From the NCBI RefSeq assembly GCF_020026925.1, contig NZ_JAIQDW010000013.1, positions 62,001 through 126,000 on the forward strand: a stretch of 64,000 bases of DNA, in the 5' to 3' direction. Source of the stretch: Flavobacterium hibisci. Lineage in GTDB: Bacteria > Bacteroidota > Bacteroidia > Flavobacteriales > Flavobacteriaceae. This document shows, piece after piece, positions 45,101 to 54,016 of this stretch. The notes under the pieces were generated by a model. That model was not told where the DNA came from. It was given only the letters and a program-made list of their open reading frames with translations, and made no database searches. The first letter of the stretch is position 1. The number at the start of each line of letters is the position of its first letter. A program made the position numbers and the translations under genes.

Positions 45101-45553
45101 CACATACGGATCTTCCATATCAACCCAATAACCCATTTTTTCGGTCAAATCATTCCATACGTCGGTATAACGCATTACGGTTTTTTTACACGCTTCGTTA
45201 TATTCTTCGATAGAAATCGTTTTACCAATATCTTCTTTTGTAATTCCTAGTTCTTTTTCGGTACCCAATTCTACAGGCAAACCGTGAGTATCCCAACCGG
45301 CTTTTCTTTTTACCTGAAAACCTTTTTGAGTCTTATATCTGCAAAAAATATCTTTAATCGCACGTGCCATTACGTGGTGAATTCCCGGTAATCCGTTTGC
45401 TGAAGGCGGACCTTCAAAAAATACGTAAGGTTCAGCACCTTCGCGAGTAGTTACACTTTTTTCAAATATATTTTCTTTCTTCCAAAAATCAAGAACTTCA
45501 GACGCTACAGTTGGCAAGTCAAGTCCTTTGTATTCAGTAAATTTTGTACTCAT
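42152..45553 (-). CDS. ileS: Isoleucyl-tRNA synthetase, IleRS2 type with GXHH signature
   Basis: An 1,133-aa class I synthetase. The catalytic core, CP1 editing domain (about 190-400), KMSKR loop (K682-R686) and anticodon-binding domain are all present. The length and the missing C-terminal zinc finger fit the eukaryote-like IleRS2 form. The normal HXGH motif is changed: NGLPGIHHVMAR places G57-I58-H59-H60 where HIGH is expected, so first and third positions are swapped. That GXHH signature has been reported in IleRS2 enzymes with extreme mupirocin resistance. Neighbouring genes are the DksA-family gene and lspA. Confidence 0.97.
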   Translation of the reverse strand: MSTKFTEYKGLDLPTVASEVLDFWKKENIFEKSVTTREGAEPYVFFEGPPSANGLPGIHHVMARAIKDIFCRYKTQKGFQVKRKAGWDTHGLPVELGTEKELGITKEDIGKTISIEEYNEACKKTVMRYTDVWNDLTEKMGYWVDMEDPYVTYKPKYMESVWWLLKQIYDKGLLYKGYTIQPYSPKAGTGLSSHEVNQPGAYRDVTDTTIVAQFKTLPETLPSFLQGFGDIHILAWTTTPWTLPSNTALTVGPKIDYVLVKTFNQYTFEPVNVILAKNLVGKQFGKGFFLSEDDADFDNVKNGDKKIPYKILTEAKGKDLVEIRYEQLLPYVLPYENAENAFRVIAGDFVTTEDGTGIVHTAPTFGADDAKVAKEAKPEVPPMLVLDENGTPVPLVDLQGKFTSHLGDLAGKYVKNEYYDAGKAPEKSVDVEIAIRLKEENKAFKVEKYVHSYPHSWRTDEPLLYYPLDSWFIKVTDVKDRMFDLNETINWKPKSTGEGRFGNWLKNANDWNLSRSRYWGIPLPIWRTEDKKEEVLIGSIEELYNAIEKSIEAGFQKENPFKGFEIGNMSESNYDLIDLHKNVVDKITLVSASGKPMKRESDLIDVWFDSGAMPYAQWHYPFENKDKIDENKDFPANFIAEGVDQTRGWFYTLHAIGTLVFDKVAYKNVVSNGLVLDKNGQKMSKRLGNATDPFETIAEYGPDATRWYMISNANPWDNLKFDIEGIAEVRRKFFGTLYNTYSFFSLYANIDGFKYEEAEIPLNERPEIDQWIISELHTLIKFVDECYEDYEPTKATRAISDFVQENLSNWYVRLCRRRFWKGEYAKDKIAAYQTLYTCLLTISKLSAPVAPFFMDKLYRDLTASTGTEDFASVHLAEFPKFVENFVNKTLESKMQKAQTISSLVLSLRKKEMIKVRQPLQKVMIPVLDENQRAEIEAISDLVKAEVNVKEVELLDDASGILVKQIKPNFKALGPRFGKDMGLISKEIQGFSAEQINQLDKQGTLDIVIAGNNVTLSLEDVEITSQDIEGWLVANSNGITVALDITISEELKNEGIARELVNRIQNIRKDSGFEVTDKIKVQIKRDSILEEAVSKNEDYIKSETLTHELVFADALENGTEIEFDDIKTMILISK

Positions 45554-45660
45554 TTTATCCTTTTCTTAAACGAGGTGCGAAAGTAAGGAATTTTGAATTA
45601 TTGTCCATCAATTTCTTGAAATTTCACACTTTTATAGAGACATACCAGATCAAAAACAAA

Positions 45661-45727
45661 AGAATTGACTACTTTCTGGTACTAATCTCAAAGATAGGAG
45701 TCAATAAACCAAAAAGTAGTCAATTCT
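45661..45727. terminator. Long stem-loop between the 642-aa gene and ileS
   Basis: A 15-bp perfect inverted repeat (45661-45675 with 45713-45727) encloses 37 bases that can themselves pair in steps (GGT with ACC, ACT with AGT, ATC with GAT). On the minus strand a T-rich tail follows, so it may terminate the upstream gene; the branched interior is unusual for a terminator. Confidence 0.55.
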
Positions 45728-45755
45728 ATGTTATTTTTTTTAAAGAAATTAAAGA

Positions 45756-47678
45756 CTATTTAAATCCTCCGAAATAAACTTCTTTCATAAAAATACGATT
45801 TCCAAAAACCGGGTTTATTTCTACTTTTTCCCTTTGTTCCTGATAGATAGTCTCGCCATTAAAATCTTCAATTTCGTAACGCACATTGTACGGAAGTTTT
45901 CCCGAATTCAGGGCTGCAACCGGACGATAATCTCCAAAAAGTTTTCTCTCGAAGAAACTCTTATTTCCGTTATCAAATTCTGTTTTTTCTGTTGAAACTA
46001 TATTGAAATTTTCTTTATCTATAAAAACATGATAATCCGTTTTTGGAATTGTTCTGTTTCCTGTGCTTAGTGTTTTTTCAAAGTAGTTTAAATGATAACA
46101 TAATCTTCCTTCGTACATTTCATCTTCCAAAACTTCAAAATTATTCCACAAATCGAGTCTTAAATCAGTAAGAAAGTTTACTAAATCAGCATTCTTAGAT
46201 AAATTATTATGATCATAAGAGGTAAGTTTTGCCCATTTTGCATTTACGCCGCTTTCACGGTCATCATGACTCCAGGCTTCTGCTCCATTCAAAATTTCAT
46301 AATAGCTTTCAGGCATTTTTTTTCTAAGAAGATAATTAGAATTTGTAGCCCATTTTTCTTCTGTCTGAGGCACTTTATTTCCTTCAATCGTAAGTTTAGA
46401 AAAAAGATGTGCTTTTTCAATTTTCTTCAAAGCATCACTTCCTCCCAGACTGGCAATTACTTTTGCTAACAATTTAGCATTAAGCTGATACGGAATCGAA
46501 TCGAGCATATTATTCCTTTGGATTTTGGCTTTTTCCAGTTTTGCTTCACGGTTGGCTTTTTCAGTTTCCCATTCTGCTTCCTGCTGCTCTATTTTTTCAA
46601 AAAAAGCTAATCGTTTTTCTTCTTTTTCTTCTTCAATTTTCGCTCCTAATTTTTTAAGTTCAATAAAACGAGTAGTGTGATTTCTTATCTTTTTATCTGC
46701 AAAATTAGCCTTGTTTACTCTTTCTAAAATAGCAGACCCCCTTGAATCCTGTTTGTCATTTTCAATCAATAGATTAGCATACTGCAATGCTTTTTCTTTA
46801 TTCTCAAGTAAAAAATAAGTCTGCGCCAGATTGTTAGTAACAATAAAACGAATATCTTCATTTGCAGGGGAAGGCGGATATTTTACTAATAAACTTTCTA
46901 AATACAGCAAATGTGGTGTTAGTAATTTCTCATCTAAACCTTTTTCAAGGCTTACTTTCTCCATCTGAGCTGTAATTTCTGTCTCAAAAGCAAGCATCTG
47001 TTTGTATTCTGAATGTCCTTTTGATGTTACAAATTCAAATCTTTCCTTCGATTTATCAGGCGAATATCCAAATTTATAATTTAAAAAATCCTGGATTCTT
47101 GCTGCTGCCTGATAAATTACATTGTCAAACCCAAGCCCTATAGTACTGTAATCTGCCTCCTTAACTGCAGCTCTTACTTTTTTATCATGTTCTGAAACTG
47201 CAATTTTCACTTCACCTAAACCATTATTTCCGATACTCAATGAATAGGATTCTGAACCTCCAAAATCTTTAGTCAATAAAATCTTATCTCCATATTTAAC
47301 ATCGAGTCTTACATTTGTCAAATAGTTAGAACGACCACTGTAAGTCCATTTATTTTCTTTTTTATTATAAGTACTGTCAATATTCGAATCTGTATATCTG
47401 GGCATGGCAAAAGTTAAAAAAAATTTAAGTTTGCCGTTTACGGGATCTTTTATATATCCATTAATATTAAAAAAATGTTTCTTTAAATTAGATTCTTCTT
47501 CCTGCAGTGATTTATCCATTTGATAAAAAGCGGTCTGAGTTAATACGTTGTCTAGAACTTGGTACTCGGGATATCTAATTATCGGAATTTTAAATTTCTT
47601 GGTTTTAGAGCTTATTTTTTCTTGTGCCTGCATTGAACCAATTACAAGCAAAACGATTAAGAGTACTGTTTTTTTCAT
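45756..47678 (-). CDS. Secreted protein with LolA-like C-terminal domain
   Basis: A 640-aa exported protein; I use the ATG at 47676-47678 rather than a TTG two codons earlier. After the signal peptide (to about residue 19) comes a strand-rich domain (about 30-200) with KFFLTFAMPRY, then a helical tetratricopeptide-like region (about 205-330), a charged coiled-coil (about 340-395) rich in E and K, and a C-terminal region (about 400-630) that starts VIASLGGSDALKKI and looks like the LolA/LolB-type half-barrel. It may carry a lipid or lipoprotein in the periplasm. That is inferred from fold pattern only. It follows the PQQ-propeller gene. Confidence 0.82.
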   Translation of the reverse strand: MKKTVLLIVLLVIGSMQAQEKISSKTKKFKIPIIRYPEYQVLDNVLTQTAFYQMDKSLQEEESNLKKHFFNINGYIKDPVNGKLKFFLTFAMPRYTDSNIDSTYNKKENKWTYSGRSNYLTNVRLDVKYGDKILLTKDFGGSESYSLSIGNNGLGEVKIAVSEHDKKVRAAVKEADYSTIGLGFDNVIYQAAARIQDFLNYKFGYSPDKSKERFEFVTSKGHSEYKQMLAFETEITAQMEKVSLEKGLDEKLLTPHLLYLESLLVKYPPSPANEDIRFIVTNNLAQTYFLLENKEKALQYANLLIENDKQDSRGSAILERVNKANFADKKIRNHTTRFIELKKLGAKIEEEKEEKRLAFFEKIEQQEAEWETEKANREAKLEKAKIQRNNMLDSIPYQLNAKLLAKVIASLGGSDALKKIEKAHLFSKLTIEGNKVPQTEEKWATNSNYLLRKKMPESYYEILNGAEAWSHDDRESGVNAKWAKLTSYDHNNLSKNADLVNFLTDLRLDLWNNFEVLEDEMYEGRLCYHLNYFEKTLSTGNRTIPKTDYHVFIDKENFNIVSTEKTEFDNGNKSFFERKLFGDYRPVAALNSGKLPYNVRYEIEDFNGETIYQEQREKVEINPVFGNRIFMKEVYFGGFK

Positions 47679-47681
47679 AGG

Positions 47682-47715
47682 CAAAAAAAGCCATCAGAAA
47701 TTGTATCTGATGGCC
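47682..47715 (-). terminator. Terminator after the PQQ-propeller gene
   Basis: A perfect 9-bp stem GCCATCAGA (47690-47698 with 47706-47714), 7-base loop, T run on the minus strand. It ends only a few bases before the start of the next gene. Confidence 0.88.
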
Positions 47716-47733
47716 TTAAAGGTTTTACATTTT

Positions 47734-49626
47734 TTATTTTTTGTTAAAAATCTGAATAGACTTATCAGAAACATAAAAGATATTCTGAGTTGCCGGATCG
47801 ATTTCGTAAACCGGTTTATTGTTGTTAAAAATAATTTTATCTACTTCAACACCATCCGCTTTACTAACTTTAACCAAAACTTTTTCTCCAGTATCTGCTT
47901 TTGCAAAAATATAAGAGAAATCTCTGTTTTGTTTCATCGCATTAAAACGGGAATTAAATTTAGCTGCTACCATGCCAAGAGCTGCTGATCCTGCTGCATA
48001 AGCTTTTGCCTGATCCTGGTTAGTCTTATCTTCCTTTTTTATAACTGTGGATCTCATCTTTCCTGAAGAATCACGGTATGTCATTGTTAATTCAGCTCCT
48101 TTGATATCGCTTACTGCTGAACCTATACCCATACCAATGCTTCCTGCAATAGCAGCACTTTTAATAAGACGTCTTGTTCCTTCACCTGGCTGTGTATAAG
48201 TATGGTGGTATTTAATTGTTCCGTCAACATTTACCCCCATTACTTCAACTGGTCCAGAAAGTACAACTCCCCAAGGAAACTGCTCTATACTGTTTAATTC
48301 TTTTTCTTTTTTGATATTTACTTTTGCGAAAGGCTCCGGTTTATCGCTAATACTTGGATCAAACTTGTATAATTTTTCGTCGTTATAAACTACGTAAGAA
48401 TTTGTAGCTTCATCGTAAGCAGGTAATACAGGACGATTTTTATCAAAATTAATATTACGCTTCCAAAGTTTAATTCCTGATTTGTAATCAACCATATTTC
48501 CGTAAGTACCTGTCAGGTACATAACTTTTTCACCTACTTTTCCTAAATAATAAATTGGATCTTCTTTGTCGTCAGAAATTTCGATGAATTTTTTCCAAAG
48601 TTTTTCACCGTCTTTGTTGATTAGCATCATTTCGTTTTCAGCTACATATAAGAAATCCTGATCGATTGGGATAACTCTTTTTAAACCGTCTCCACGAGCA
48701 TCTTTTTTCCATATTTTTTCACCTGAAGTTAAATCATAAAAATTAAAACCGCTGTAGTGAGCTACTAAGATTTTTGTCCCCCAGTCTTCCAGATAAACCA
48801 CTCTTTTTGTTTTGATAGATTCTTTCCAGATACTTTTTCCTGTTTCAGTATTCAACACATTTAAGTATTGTTTGGTAGAAAAAGTTCCTGCATTATTAAC
48901 TACCACAATATTTTTATCATTTTGAGTTAAAAAGAATTTAGAATAATCTTCTTCACCTTTCCAGTTTAATTTCCCTGAGTTTCTGTCGAAAGAATATAAT
49001 TTTCCGTACAACAAATAGTAAATAACTGATCCGTGTACTGTCGCAATATTTGTGTTTGCAGATTCTTTAAAAGAAAAACTAAATAATGATTTTGCTTTAT
49101 CTACTGTAGTATTCCATTTCAATTCTCCTGTTTTCATATCCAATAAAGCGATTGCCATGTCACCGTCTTTTTTCAAAGTAAGCAGATATTCGTCTGTTTC
49201 AGGAATAAAATCTGACTGCGTTACCCAGAACGATTCTTTAGATGAATTGTAAACTACTTTCCCGCTATCGGTATTAATAATTAAATATTTGCTATTGATA
49301 TAAGCTTCAACGTATGGACTTCCCGGAACACTGGTTAAATCGCTTTTCTCCTTAAAAATTTTTCCAAAATCAGGATCTGTCAAAATATCTCCTGCTGAAG
49401 TAGTTCCAAAATCATCTTTAGTCAGGGTCCAGACAATTTTTTTTGTTTCCGGATCTAAGCCTTTTATAGTTCCGCCTTCCTTAAATACAACAACACCGGT
49501 AATTTCGTTTTGTACTAAATCCTGAACGGCATTTTCTGTTGTAACAATTTCATCATACTTCCTTTGAGAAACAGCAGAAATCGAAACAGCCAGAAGTAAA
49601 ATAATTGAAAAAGTAATTTTCTTCAT
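47734..49626 (-). CDS. Exported PQQ-binding-like beta-propeller protein
   Basis: A 630-aa protein with a signal peptide (cleaved near SAVSQ, about residue 20). Propeller-blade motifs of the PQQ type repeat through the N-terminal two thirds: GLDPETKKIVWTL, DMKTGELKWNTT, DRNSGKLNWKGE, NTETGKSIWKES, DLTSGEKIWKK and YKSGIKLWKRN. The C-terminal part (about 480-630) leaves the propeller with a Gly/Ala-rich segment resembling a membrane-associated helix and ends in a last strand pair. Such propellers often act as scaffolds, for example BamB. Function here unknown. Confidence 0.85.
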   Translation of the reverse strand: MKKITFSIILLLAVSISAVSQRKYDEIVTTENAVQDLVQNEITGVVVFKEGGTIKGLDPETKKIVWTLTKDDFGTTSAGDILTDPDFGKIFKEKSDLTSVPGSPYVEAYINSKYLIINTDSGKVVYNSSKESFWVTQSDFIPETDEYLLTLKKDGDMAIALLDMKTGELKWNTTVDKAKSLFSFSFKESANTNIATVHGSVIYYLLYGKLYSFDRNSGKLNWKGEEDYSKFFLTQNDKNIVVVNNAGTFSTKQYLNVLNTETGKSIWKESIKTKRVVYLEDWGTKILVAHYSGFNFYDLTSGEKIWKKDARGDGLKRVIPIDQDFLYVAENEMMLINKDGEKLWKKFIEISDDKEDPIYYLGKVGEKVMYLTGTYGNMVDYKSGIKLWKRNINFDKNRPVLPAYDEATNSYVVYNDEKLYKFDPSISDKPEPFAKVNIKKEKELNSIEQFPWGVVLSGPVEVMGVNVDGTIKYHHTYTQPGEGTRRLIKSAAIAGSIGMGIGSAVSDIKGAELTMTYRDSSGKMRSTVIKKEDKTNQDQAKAYAAGSAALGMVAAKFNSRFNAMKQNRDFSYIFAKADTGEKVLVKVSKADGVEVDKIIFNNNKPVYEIDPATQNIFYVSDKSIQIFNKK

Positions 49627-49710
49627 AGTAGATTTTTTTAATTAATGAATAGATATGTGGCAATTATGAATGAAATAATTGTCTGCGAATATATACAAAT
49701 TAAACTTTAT

Positions 49711-50424
49711 TTAAGAAAATATTTCTTTCAAAACCTCAAGTGATTTAGGTTTTTTAAAACCATCTAAATGAAAGCTGTAATAATCAATCAGAATCTTTAG
49801 CAGTATTTGTTTTTCAATCACGTGAAAGGTTTTCTGATCATTATCAAATTTTAAAGTCAGTAGTTTTTTAAACAGATTTGTTTCGTGTTCAGACAGGGAA
49901 TCTGATCCTTTAAAAAGAGTAAAAACACCATTATTCATTTCAAAATATGGCAAATCAAGTTCTGAAATATCAGGATAAAAACCTAAATATTTTGTAGTTT
50001 CCAACATTAAAATTAAATGAAAATTAGAAATTTCATCGTGATGGTCGAGCCATGTGAGCGCTGTTTCTAAAAACACAAACAATGATTCATTCTTTTCTTC
50101 TTCCTGTATTGAATAATGCAAAATTTCAGAAAGAAACATGACCATTGTACTTTTTACAAGATCTGTATGAATGCTTTGAAAAGGAACAGCTGTTTTGATT
50201 TCTTTGAAGTTTTCTAAAGTGCCTTTATTTTTATGCACTGCTTCTATTTCGAGAATAGACAGAGGCTGAAAATAAGCAATTTTCTGGCTTGCTTTCCGAC
50301 TCGAAAAAGCGTCACGCACAAAATAGGATTTCAGTCCGTTTGAAAGTGTGAAGCATTTTACGATCAGGCTTTTTTCATTAAACTTTAAAGCCGAAATAAC
50401 GATTGCTTTGGTTTTAACCAGCAT
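49711..50424 (-). CDS. recO: DNA repair protein RecO
   Basis: A 237-aa protein with an N-terminal OB fold (LVKTKAIVISALKFNEKSLIVKCFT) followed by the helical RecO domain. It loads RecA on gapped DNA with RecF and RecR. The four zinc cysteines of some RecO proteins are not present. It lies just downstream of an acyltransferase gene, on the same strand, and ends in an unusual acidic/basic C-terminus. Length is close to the family norm. Confidence 0.93.
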   Translation of the reverse strand: MLVKTKAIVISALKFNEKSLIVKCFTLSNGLKSYFVRDAFSSRKASQKIAYFQPLSILEIEAVHKNKGTLENFKEIKTAVPFQSIHTDLVKSTMVMFLSEILHYSIQEEEKNESLFVFLETALTWLDHHDEISNFHLILMLETTKYLGFYPDISELDLPYFEMNNGVFTLFKGSDSLSEHETNLFKKLLTLKFDNDQKTFHVIEKQILLKILIDYYSFHLDGFKKPKSLEVLKEIFS

Positions 50425-50476
50425 ATATTAAATATTCAAATAGCGTTAAAATTCAAATTAGCCATGTCAAAAATTA

Positions 50477-51535
50477 TTATTTGCTTAGTCTTTTCTTCAA
50501 ATTTAAAAAATAACTTTCGAAATATCTATATGACAAATTTGCTGTTAAAACTGTAAAAGTAAAAACTAAAAAATTAAAAATAATTATTGAGCAAAAGCTT
50601 GACACTTTTAAGTGAAAATCAAATTTTAAAAAAACTAATCCTACAATTTGCATCATTATAGCATGATACATGTATATACCATATGATATTTTGCCCAAAT
50701 GATTCAACACTTTACTTTCCAATATCAGGATTGGTTTTTCCACTAATTGGCAAATCGTCAATCCGAATAATATCATACTGAAAAAATGATAAGCCCAATT
50801 ACTCAAATTATCTTTAAAGATAGATGTTGTAAAATATACCACAAGAGTTATAAAAACAAAATATCTAATTTTTTGAATCCTTATCTTTTCATTTAGCAAT
50901 ATGACTGAACACATTCCGCTAAAAGAAAAATAAAAAAATAACATTTTATAGCTTTTTAAAAAATCAACAAAATCTGAAAAATAGAGCCAGAAATATAAAA
51001 CTGTAAAAAACAACAAAAACCTTACTATATTTTTTAACGGCAATACGAAAATTAATGGCGCTATTAGCAGATAAAACTGTTCTTCTATTGCTATTGACCA
51101 TAATATTTCTATTATACCTCCTGGCTTATATGAGGCAAAAATATTTGAAAACAAAGTGGCTGATAAAAAAATACCATGTAAAAAATTATAATTATTTTGA
51201 AAATTAAATCCAAACCATGGTAAAATAAACCTATAATATAGTAATCCAAAGATTAATATTAAATAGTACAATGGAAAAATCCTTAAAATCCTTCTTAAAA
51301 AAAAGTGTTGCAAATTAATTGAATTATAAATTGACTTCTCAATATATAATTGTCTTATAATTAAAAAACCACTTAATGAAAAAAACATAAAAACAGCTTC
51401 TTCTCCTTTATCAAAAATGGAAAAATTATCATAAGAAGTAAAACCTCTATTTTTACTAAATTGAAACGTGTGGAAAAACACAACCAACGATGCCAAAATA
51501 AATCTTAATGAAGTTAAATTTGGTAAGCTTTTCAT
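50477..51535 (-). CDS. Acyltransferase family 3 membrane protein
   Basis: A 352-aa protein with about ten predicted membrane segments and the family 3 marks: a histidine after the first segment (VVFFHTFQF, H22), an R-x-x-R segment (RRILRIFPLYY), and the IEEQFYLL motif. These enzymes move acyl groups on to sugars of surface polysaccharides. The gene is markedly more AT-rich than its neighbours and lies between recO and porZ, so it may have entered by transfer. The acceptor is unknown. Confidence 0.92.
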   Translation of the reverse strand: MKSLPNLTSLRFILASLVVFFHTFQFSKNRGFTSYDNFSIFDKGEEAVFMFFSLSGFLIIRQLYIEKSIYNSINLQHFFLRRILRIFPLYYLILIFGLLYYRFILPWFGFNFQNNYNFLHGIFLSATLFSNIFASYKPGGIIEILWSIAIEEQFYLLIAPLIFVLPLKNIVRFLLFFTVLYFWLYFSDFVDFLKSYKMLFFYFSFSGMCSVILLNEKIRIQKIRYFVFITLVVYFTTSIFKDNLSNWAYHFFSMILFGLTICQLVEKPILILESKVLNHLGKISYGIYMYHAIMMQIVGLVFLKFDFHLKVSSFCSIIIFNFLVFTFTVLTANLSYRYFESYFLNLKKRLSK

Positions 51536-51569
51536 ATTGAATCTAAATCATTTATGAGTAACAATCAAA

Positions 51570-53852
51570 TCATCTTACAATCATAACTTTCTTAACTTTT
51601 GTTTCAGCACCATCTTTTGAAGAAATAAAAATCATATAAACTCCTGATGCTACTTTATAACGACCAAAAGCAGTTGTATCCCATTCTATTGTTCCTCCTT
51701 CTGATATTGCCTCATAAACTAAATTCCCTTCTACATCAGTTATTTTAACATTAGCCTTATCTATTAATCCGGCTACTTTAATCGTTCCCGTATATGATGG
51801 CCGTACTGGATTTGGGTATACATATACATTATTTAAATTATCAACTGCTTCTGTTGCTACCCCTTTAAAGGAAATCATTCCTTTATTAGTCGCAATAAAA
51901 ACCTCACCAGTTTTATCATTGATTTTAATATCGTTTATAGTATTAGCTGGTAAGGGCGAATTGTTTATCGTAAAATGATATTTTGTATCCTGACCATTTG
52001 GCGATACCATAAAAACACCTGAATCTACAGTTCCTATCCATTTATTATTAGCTCCATCAACGGCAATTGAAGTGATAAATTGTTCATATAATAATTCCTG
52101 AGCTAAATTATCCTCGATAATAATAATTGGATTTGTTTTTAATTGATTTTCGGATTGAAAACTACCTACGTTTGTCAAAATGCGAAGTCCTTTTGTCGTT
52201 CCAATCCAGAGTTGATTTTTCGTATCAACTGCTATCGCTCTGACATCAGCAACTGGCAAATTTCCAGCATCAGTACCCGTTGTCATTTTCTTGAACGTAT
52301 TTGTTGTTTCGTTAAAACCAACTACTCCATCTCTATTTGTTGCTATCCATTTTACATTATTTTTATCAATCACAATATCTGCATAACTTACGTCTTCGGC
52401 TTTTGAAAGAATACTTCTCATCGAATAACTTTGCCATTGCCCAGTTGTTTTTAAAACTTTCAATCCATTTTCTATTCGGCTGTTAGTTACCCAAAAATTC
52501 CCTGCTTGATCAAAAGCGGTTCCATTAATACGAATATCAATATAAGTTGGACCTCCGGCTGTTAAACTTTCTAAACCACTATTTTTCTCATTATATAAAA
52601 CAGTTGGAACATCATTTTCAATTTTTAACAATCCAGAGAAAAAAGAACTTGCAAAAACCTCATTTGTATTTTTTGGATTTACAATTATTCTGGTTATTGA
52701 CTGAGCGTTTAAAACACTGGAATATGGAATATTTAACCAACCAGACGAGCTAAATTTACTAATACCGTAGCTATCTAGAGCATACGGATTATAAAACAAA
52801 TCGTAATCCCCATATACTGCCCAAGTTTGATTTGAAGCAGCATAAATTGAAAAAATGTTGTTTTTTGAAGGTCCACCTGGTGTTTTATTTTCAAAAACTG
52901 TTGAAACTGAAAGGGAAGAAGTAAATAACCCATTTTCTTTAGTTCCAATATAAATAAAATCATCAATAGCAGTTGCACAACTAAAATTCAAACTTGCATC
53001 TAAAACCTGAGTATTAGAGATCTGCCGACTGAGAACCATTTGATTATTGTAAACATAAATTGCCCCGGGCGTAGTTATAAACAACTGGTGATTTATGGCC
53101 CTCATATCTGTAGAAGATTGTGGAAGCTGAAAAAAGCCAACAAATGAATTTGAATTATACCTATGAATATACCCGCCAGAATTAACTGCAATAAGCACTG
53201 TGTCCAGCGTTTCAACACTTGACCAATCACCTGAGTTAACTACCGCCCATTGTTTGTAATCAACTAAATTTGCATTAGTACTATCTGCTCGTCTTATTCC
53301 GCTTGAAGTAGCTGCATAAATAAAACCATTAAAAAGAGTGGTTTGTTTTACACTGATTTCAGCACCTGCATCCCCAATAAAATAAGTATCTCCAAATTTT
53401 GAAGTTACCAAATTAAACTGTACAATTCCGAAATCACAGGAAACATAAATCAATCCGTTATGCTCCATAAAATGATTGATCTTTTTTAGATTTGATGGTA
53501 GCTGTTTATTGATAATATCTACAACTTTTAACATACTTCCATCTTTTTCTTTTATGACAATTATCAAACCGTTTTCATAACCTATAATTGTTTTTTTTAA
53601 AGCTTCGCTGTAATGTATTGAAGATATAGTCTGTCCTGAAAGACCTTCAATTGTTGTGGTCGTTGTAATAGCATTTGTCGTTAAGTTCTTTGAAAACAAA
53701 GCATTTTCAGAAGCAGCAATAATAGCTGTTGGACTTACAGAAATATCCTTAATATTATTATACGAAAAATAGCCCTGCCAGGATAATGCTCCCTGAGAAA
53801 AACAATTTTGAACAATTATAAGAAACAGAATATAAAGAAACTTTTTTTTCAT
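51570..53852 (-). CDS. porZ: PorZ-like type IX secretion protein (propeller with sorting domain)
   Basis: A 760-aa exported protein with a signal peptide (to about residue 19, NCFSQ). Two-component-regulator-type propeller blades run from about 25 to 660, with repeated motifs such as IHYSEALKKTIIGYENGL, IYAATSSGIRRAD and LWIGTTKGLRIL. The C-terminal domain (about 680-760) starts NVYVYPNPVRP and ends KKVMIVR, a type A type IX secretion signal. The layout is that of PorZ, which works with PorU at the cell surface to cleave sorting signals and attach cargo to A-type lipopolysaccharide. Its promoter lies upstream. Confidence 0.88.
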   Translation of the reverse strand: MKKKFLYILFLIIVQNCFSQGALSWQGYFSYNNIKDISVSPTAIIAASENALFSKNLTTNAITTTTTIEGLSGQTISSIHYSEALKKTIIGYENGLIIVIKEKDGSMLKVVDIINKQLPSNLKKINHFMEHNGLIYVSCDFGIVQFNLVTSKFGDTYFIGDAGAEISVKQTTLFNGFIYAATSSGIRRADSTNANLVDYKQWAVVNSGDWSSVETLDTVLIAVNSGGYIHRYNSNSFVGFFQLPQSSTDMRAINHQLFITTPGAIYVYNNQMVLSRQISNTQVLDASLNFSCATAIDDFIYIGTKENGLFTSSLSVSTVFENKTPGGPSKNNIFSIYAASNQTWAVYGDYDLFYNPYALDSYGISKFSSSGWLNIPYSSVLNAQSITRIIVNPKNTNEVFASSFFSGLLKIENDVPTVLYNEKNSGLESLTAGGPTYIDIRINGTAFDQAGNFWVTNSRIENGLKVLKTTGQWQSYSMRSILSKAEDVSYADIVIDKNNVKWIATNRDGVVGFNETTNTFKKMTTGTDAGNLPVADVRAIAVDTKNQLWIGTTKGLRILTNVGSFQSENQLKTNPIIIIEDNLAQELLYEQFITSIAVDGANNKWIGTVDSGVFMVSPNGQDTKYHFTINNSPLPANTINDIKINDKTGEVFIATNKGMISFKGVATEAVDNLNNVYVYPNPVRPSYTGTIKVAGLIDKANVKITDVEGNLVYEAISEGGTIEWDTTAFGRYKVASGVYMIFISSKDGAETKVKKVMIVR

Positions 53853-53874
53853 TTGCTTGAAAGATTCAGATTGA

Positions 53875-53882
53875 CAAATATA
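53875..53882 (-). promoter_or_regulatory. -7 promoter element for porZ
   Basis: The minus strand reads TATATTTG, an exact TAnnTTTG, about 22 bases before the start codon. No clear -33 element. Confidence 0.5.
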
Positions 53883-53955
53883 CTACAAACGAAAGTATTT
53901 GATTTTTGTTCTTTTTAAAATTCTATTTTAAACATCAGAAGTTTTTTAAAACTAA

Positions 53956-53997
53956 GAATGCCTTCATTTTATTTTTAAGTATAAAACAAAGGCACTC
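53956..53997 (-). terminator. Possible terminator after glutamate dehydrogenase
   Basis: A 17-bp imperfect stem with two G-T-type pairs (53956-53972 with 53981-53997) and an 8-base loop. The T run on the minus strand is weak. Confidence 0.45.
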
Positions 53998-54016
53998 TTT
54001 AAAATCTAAATAAAAG

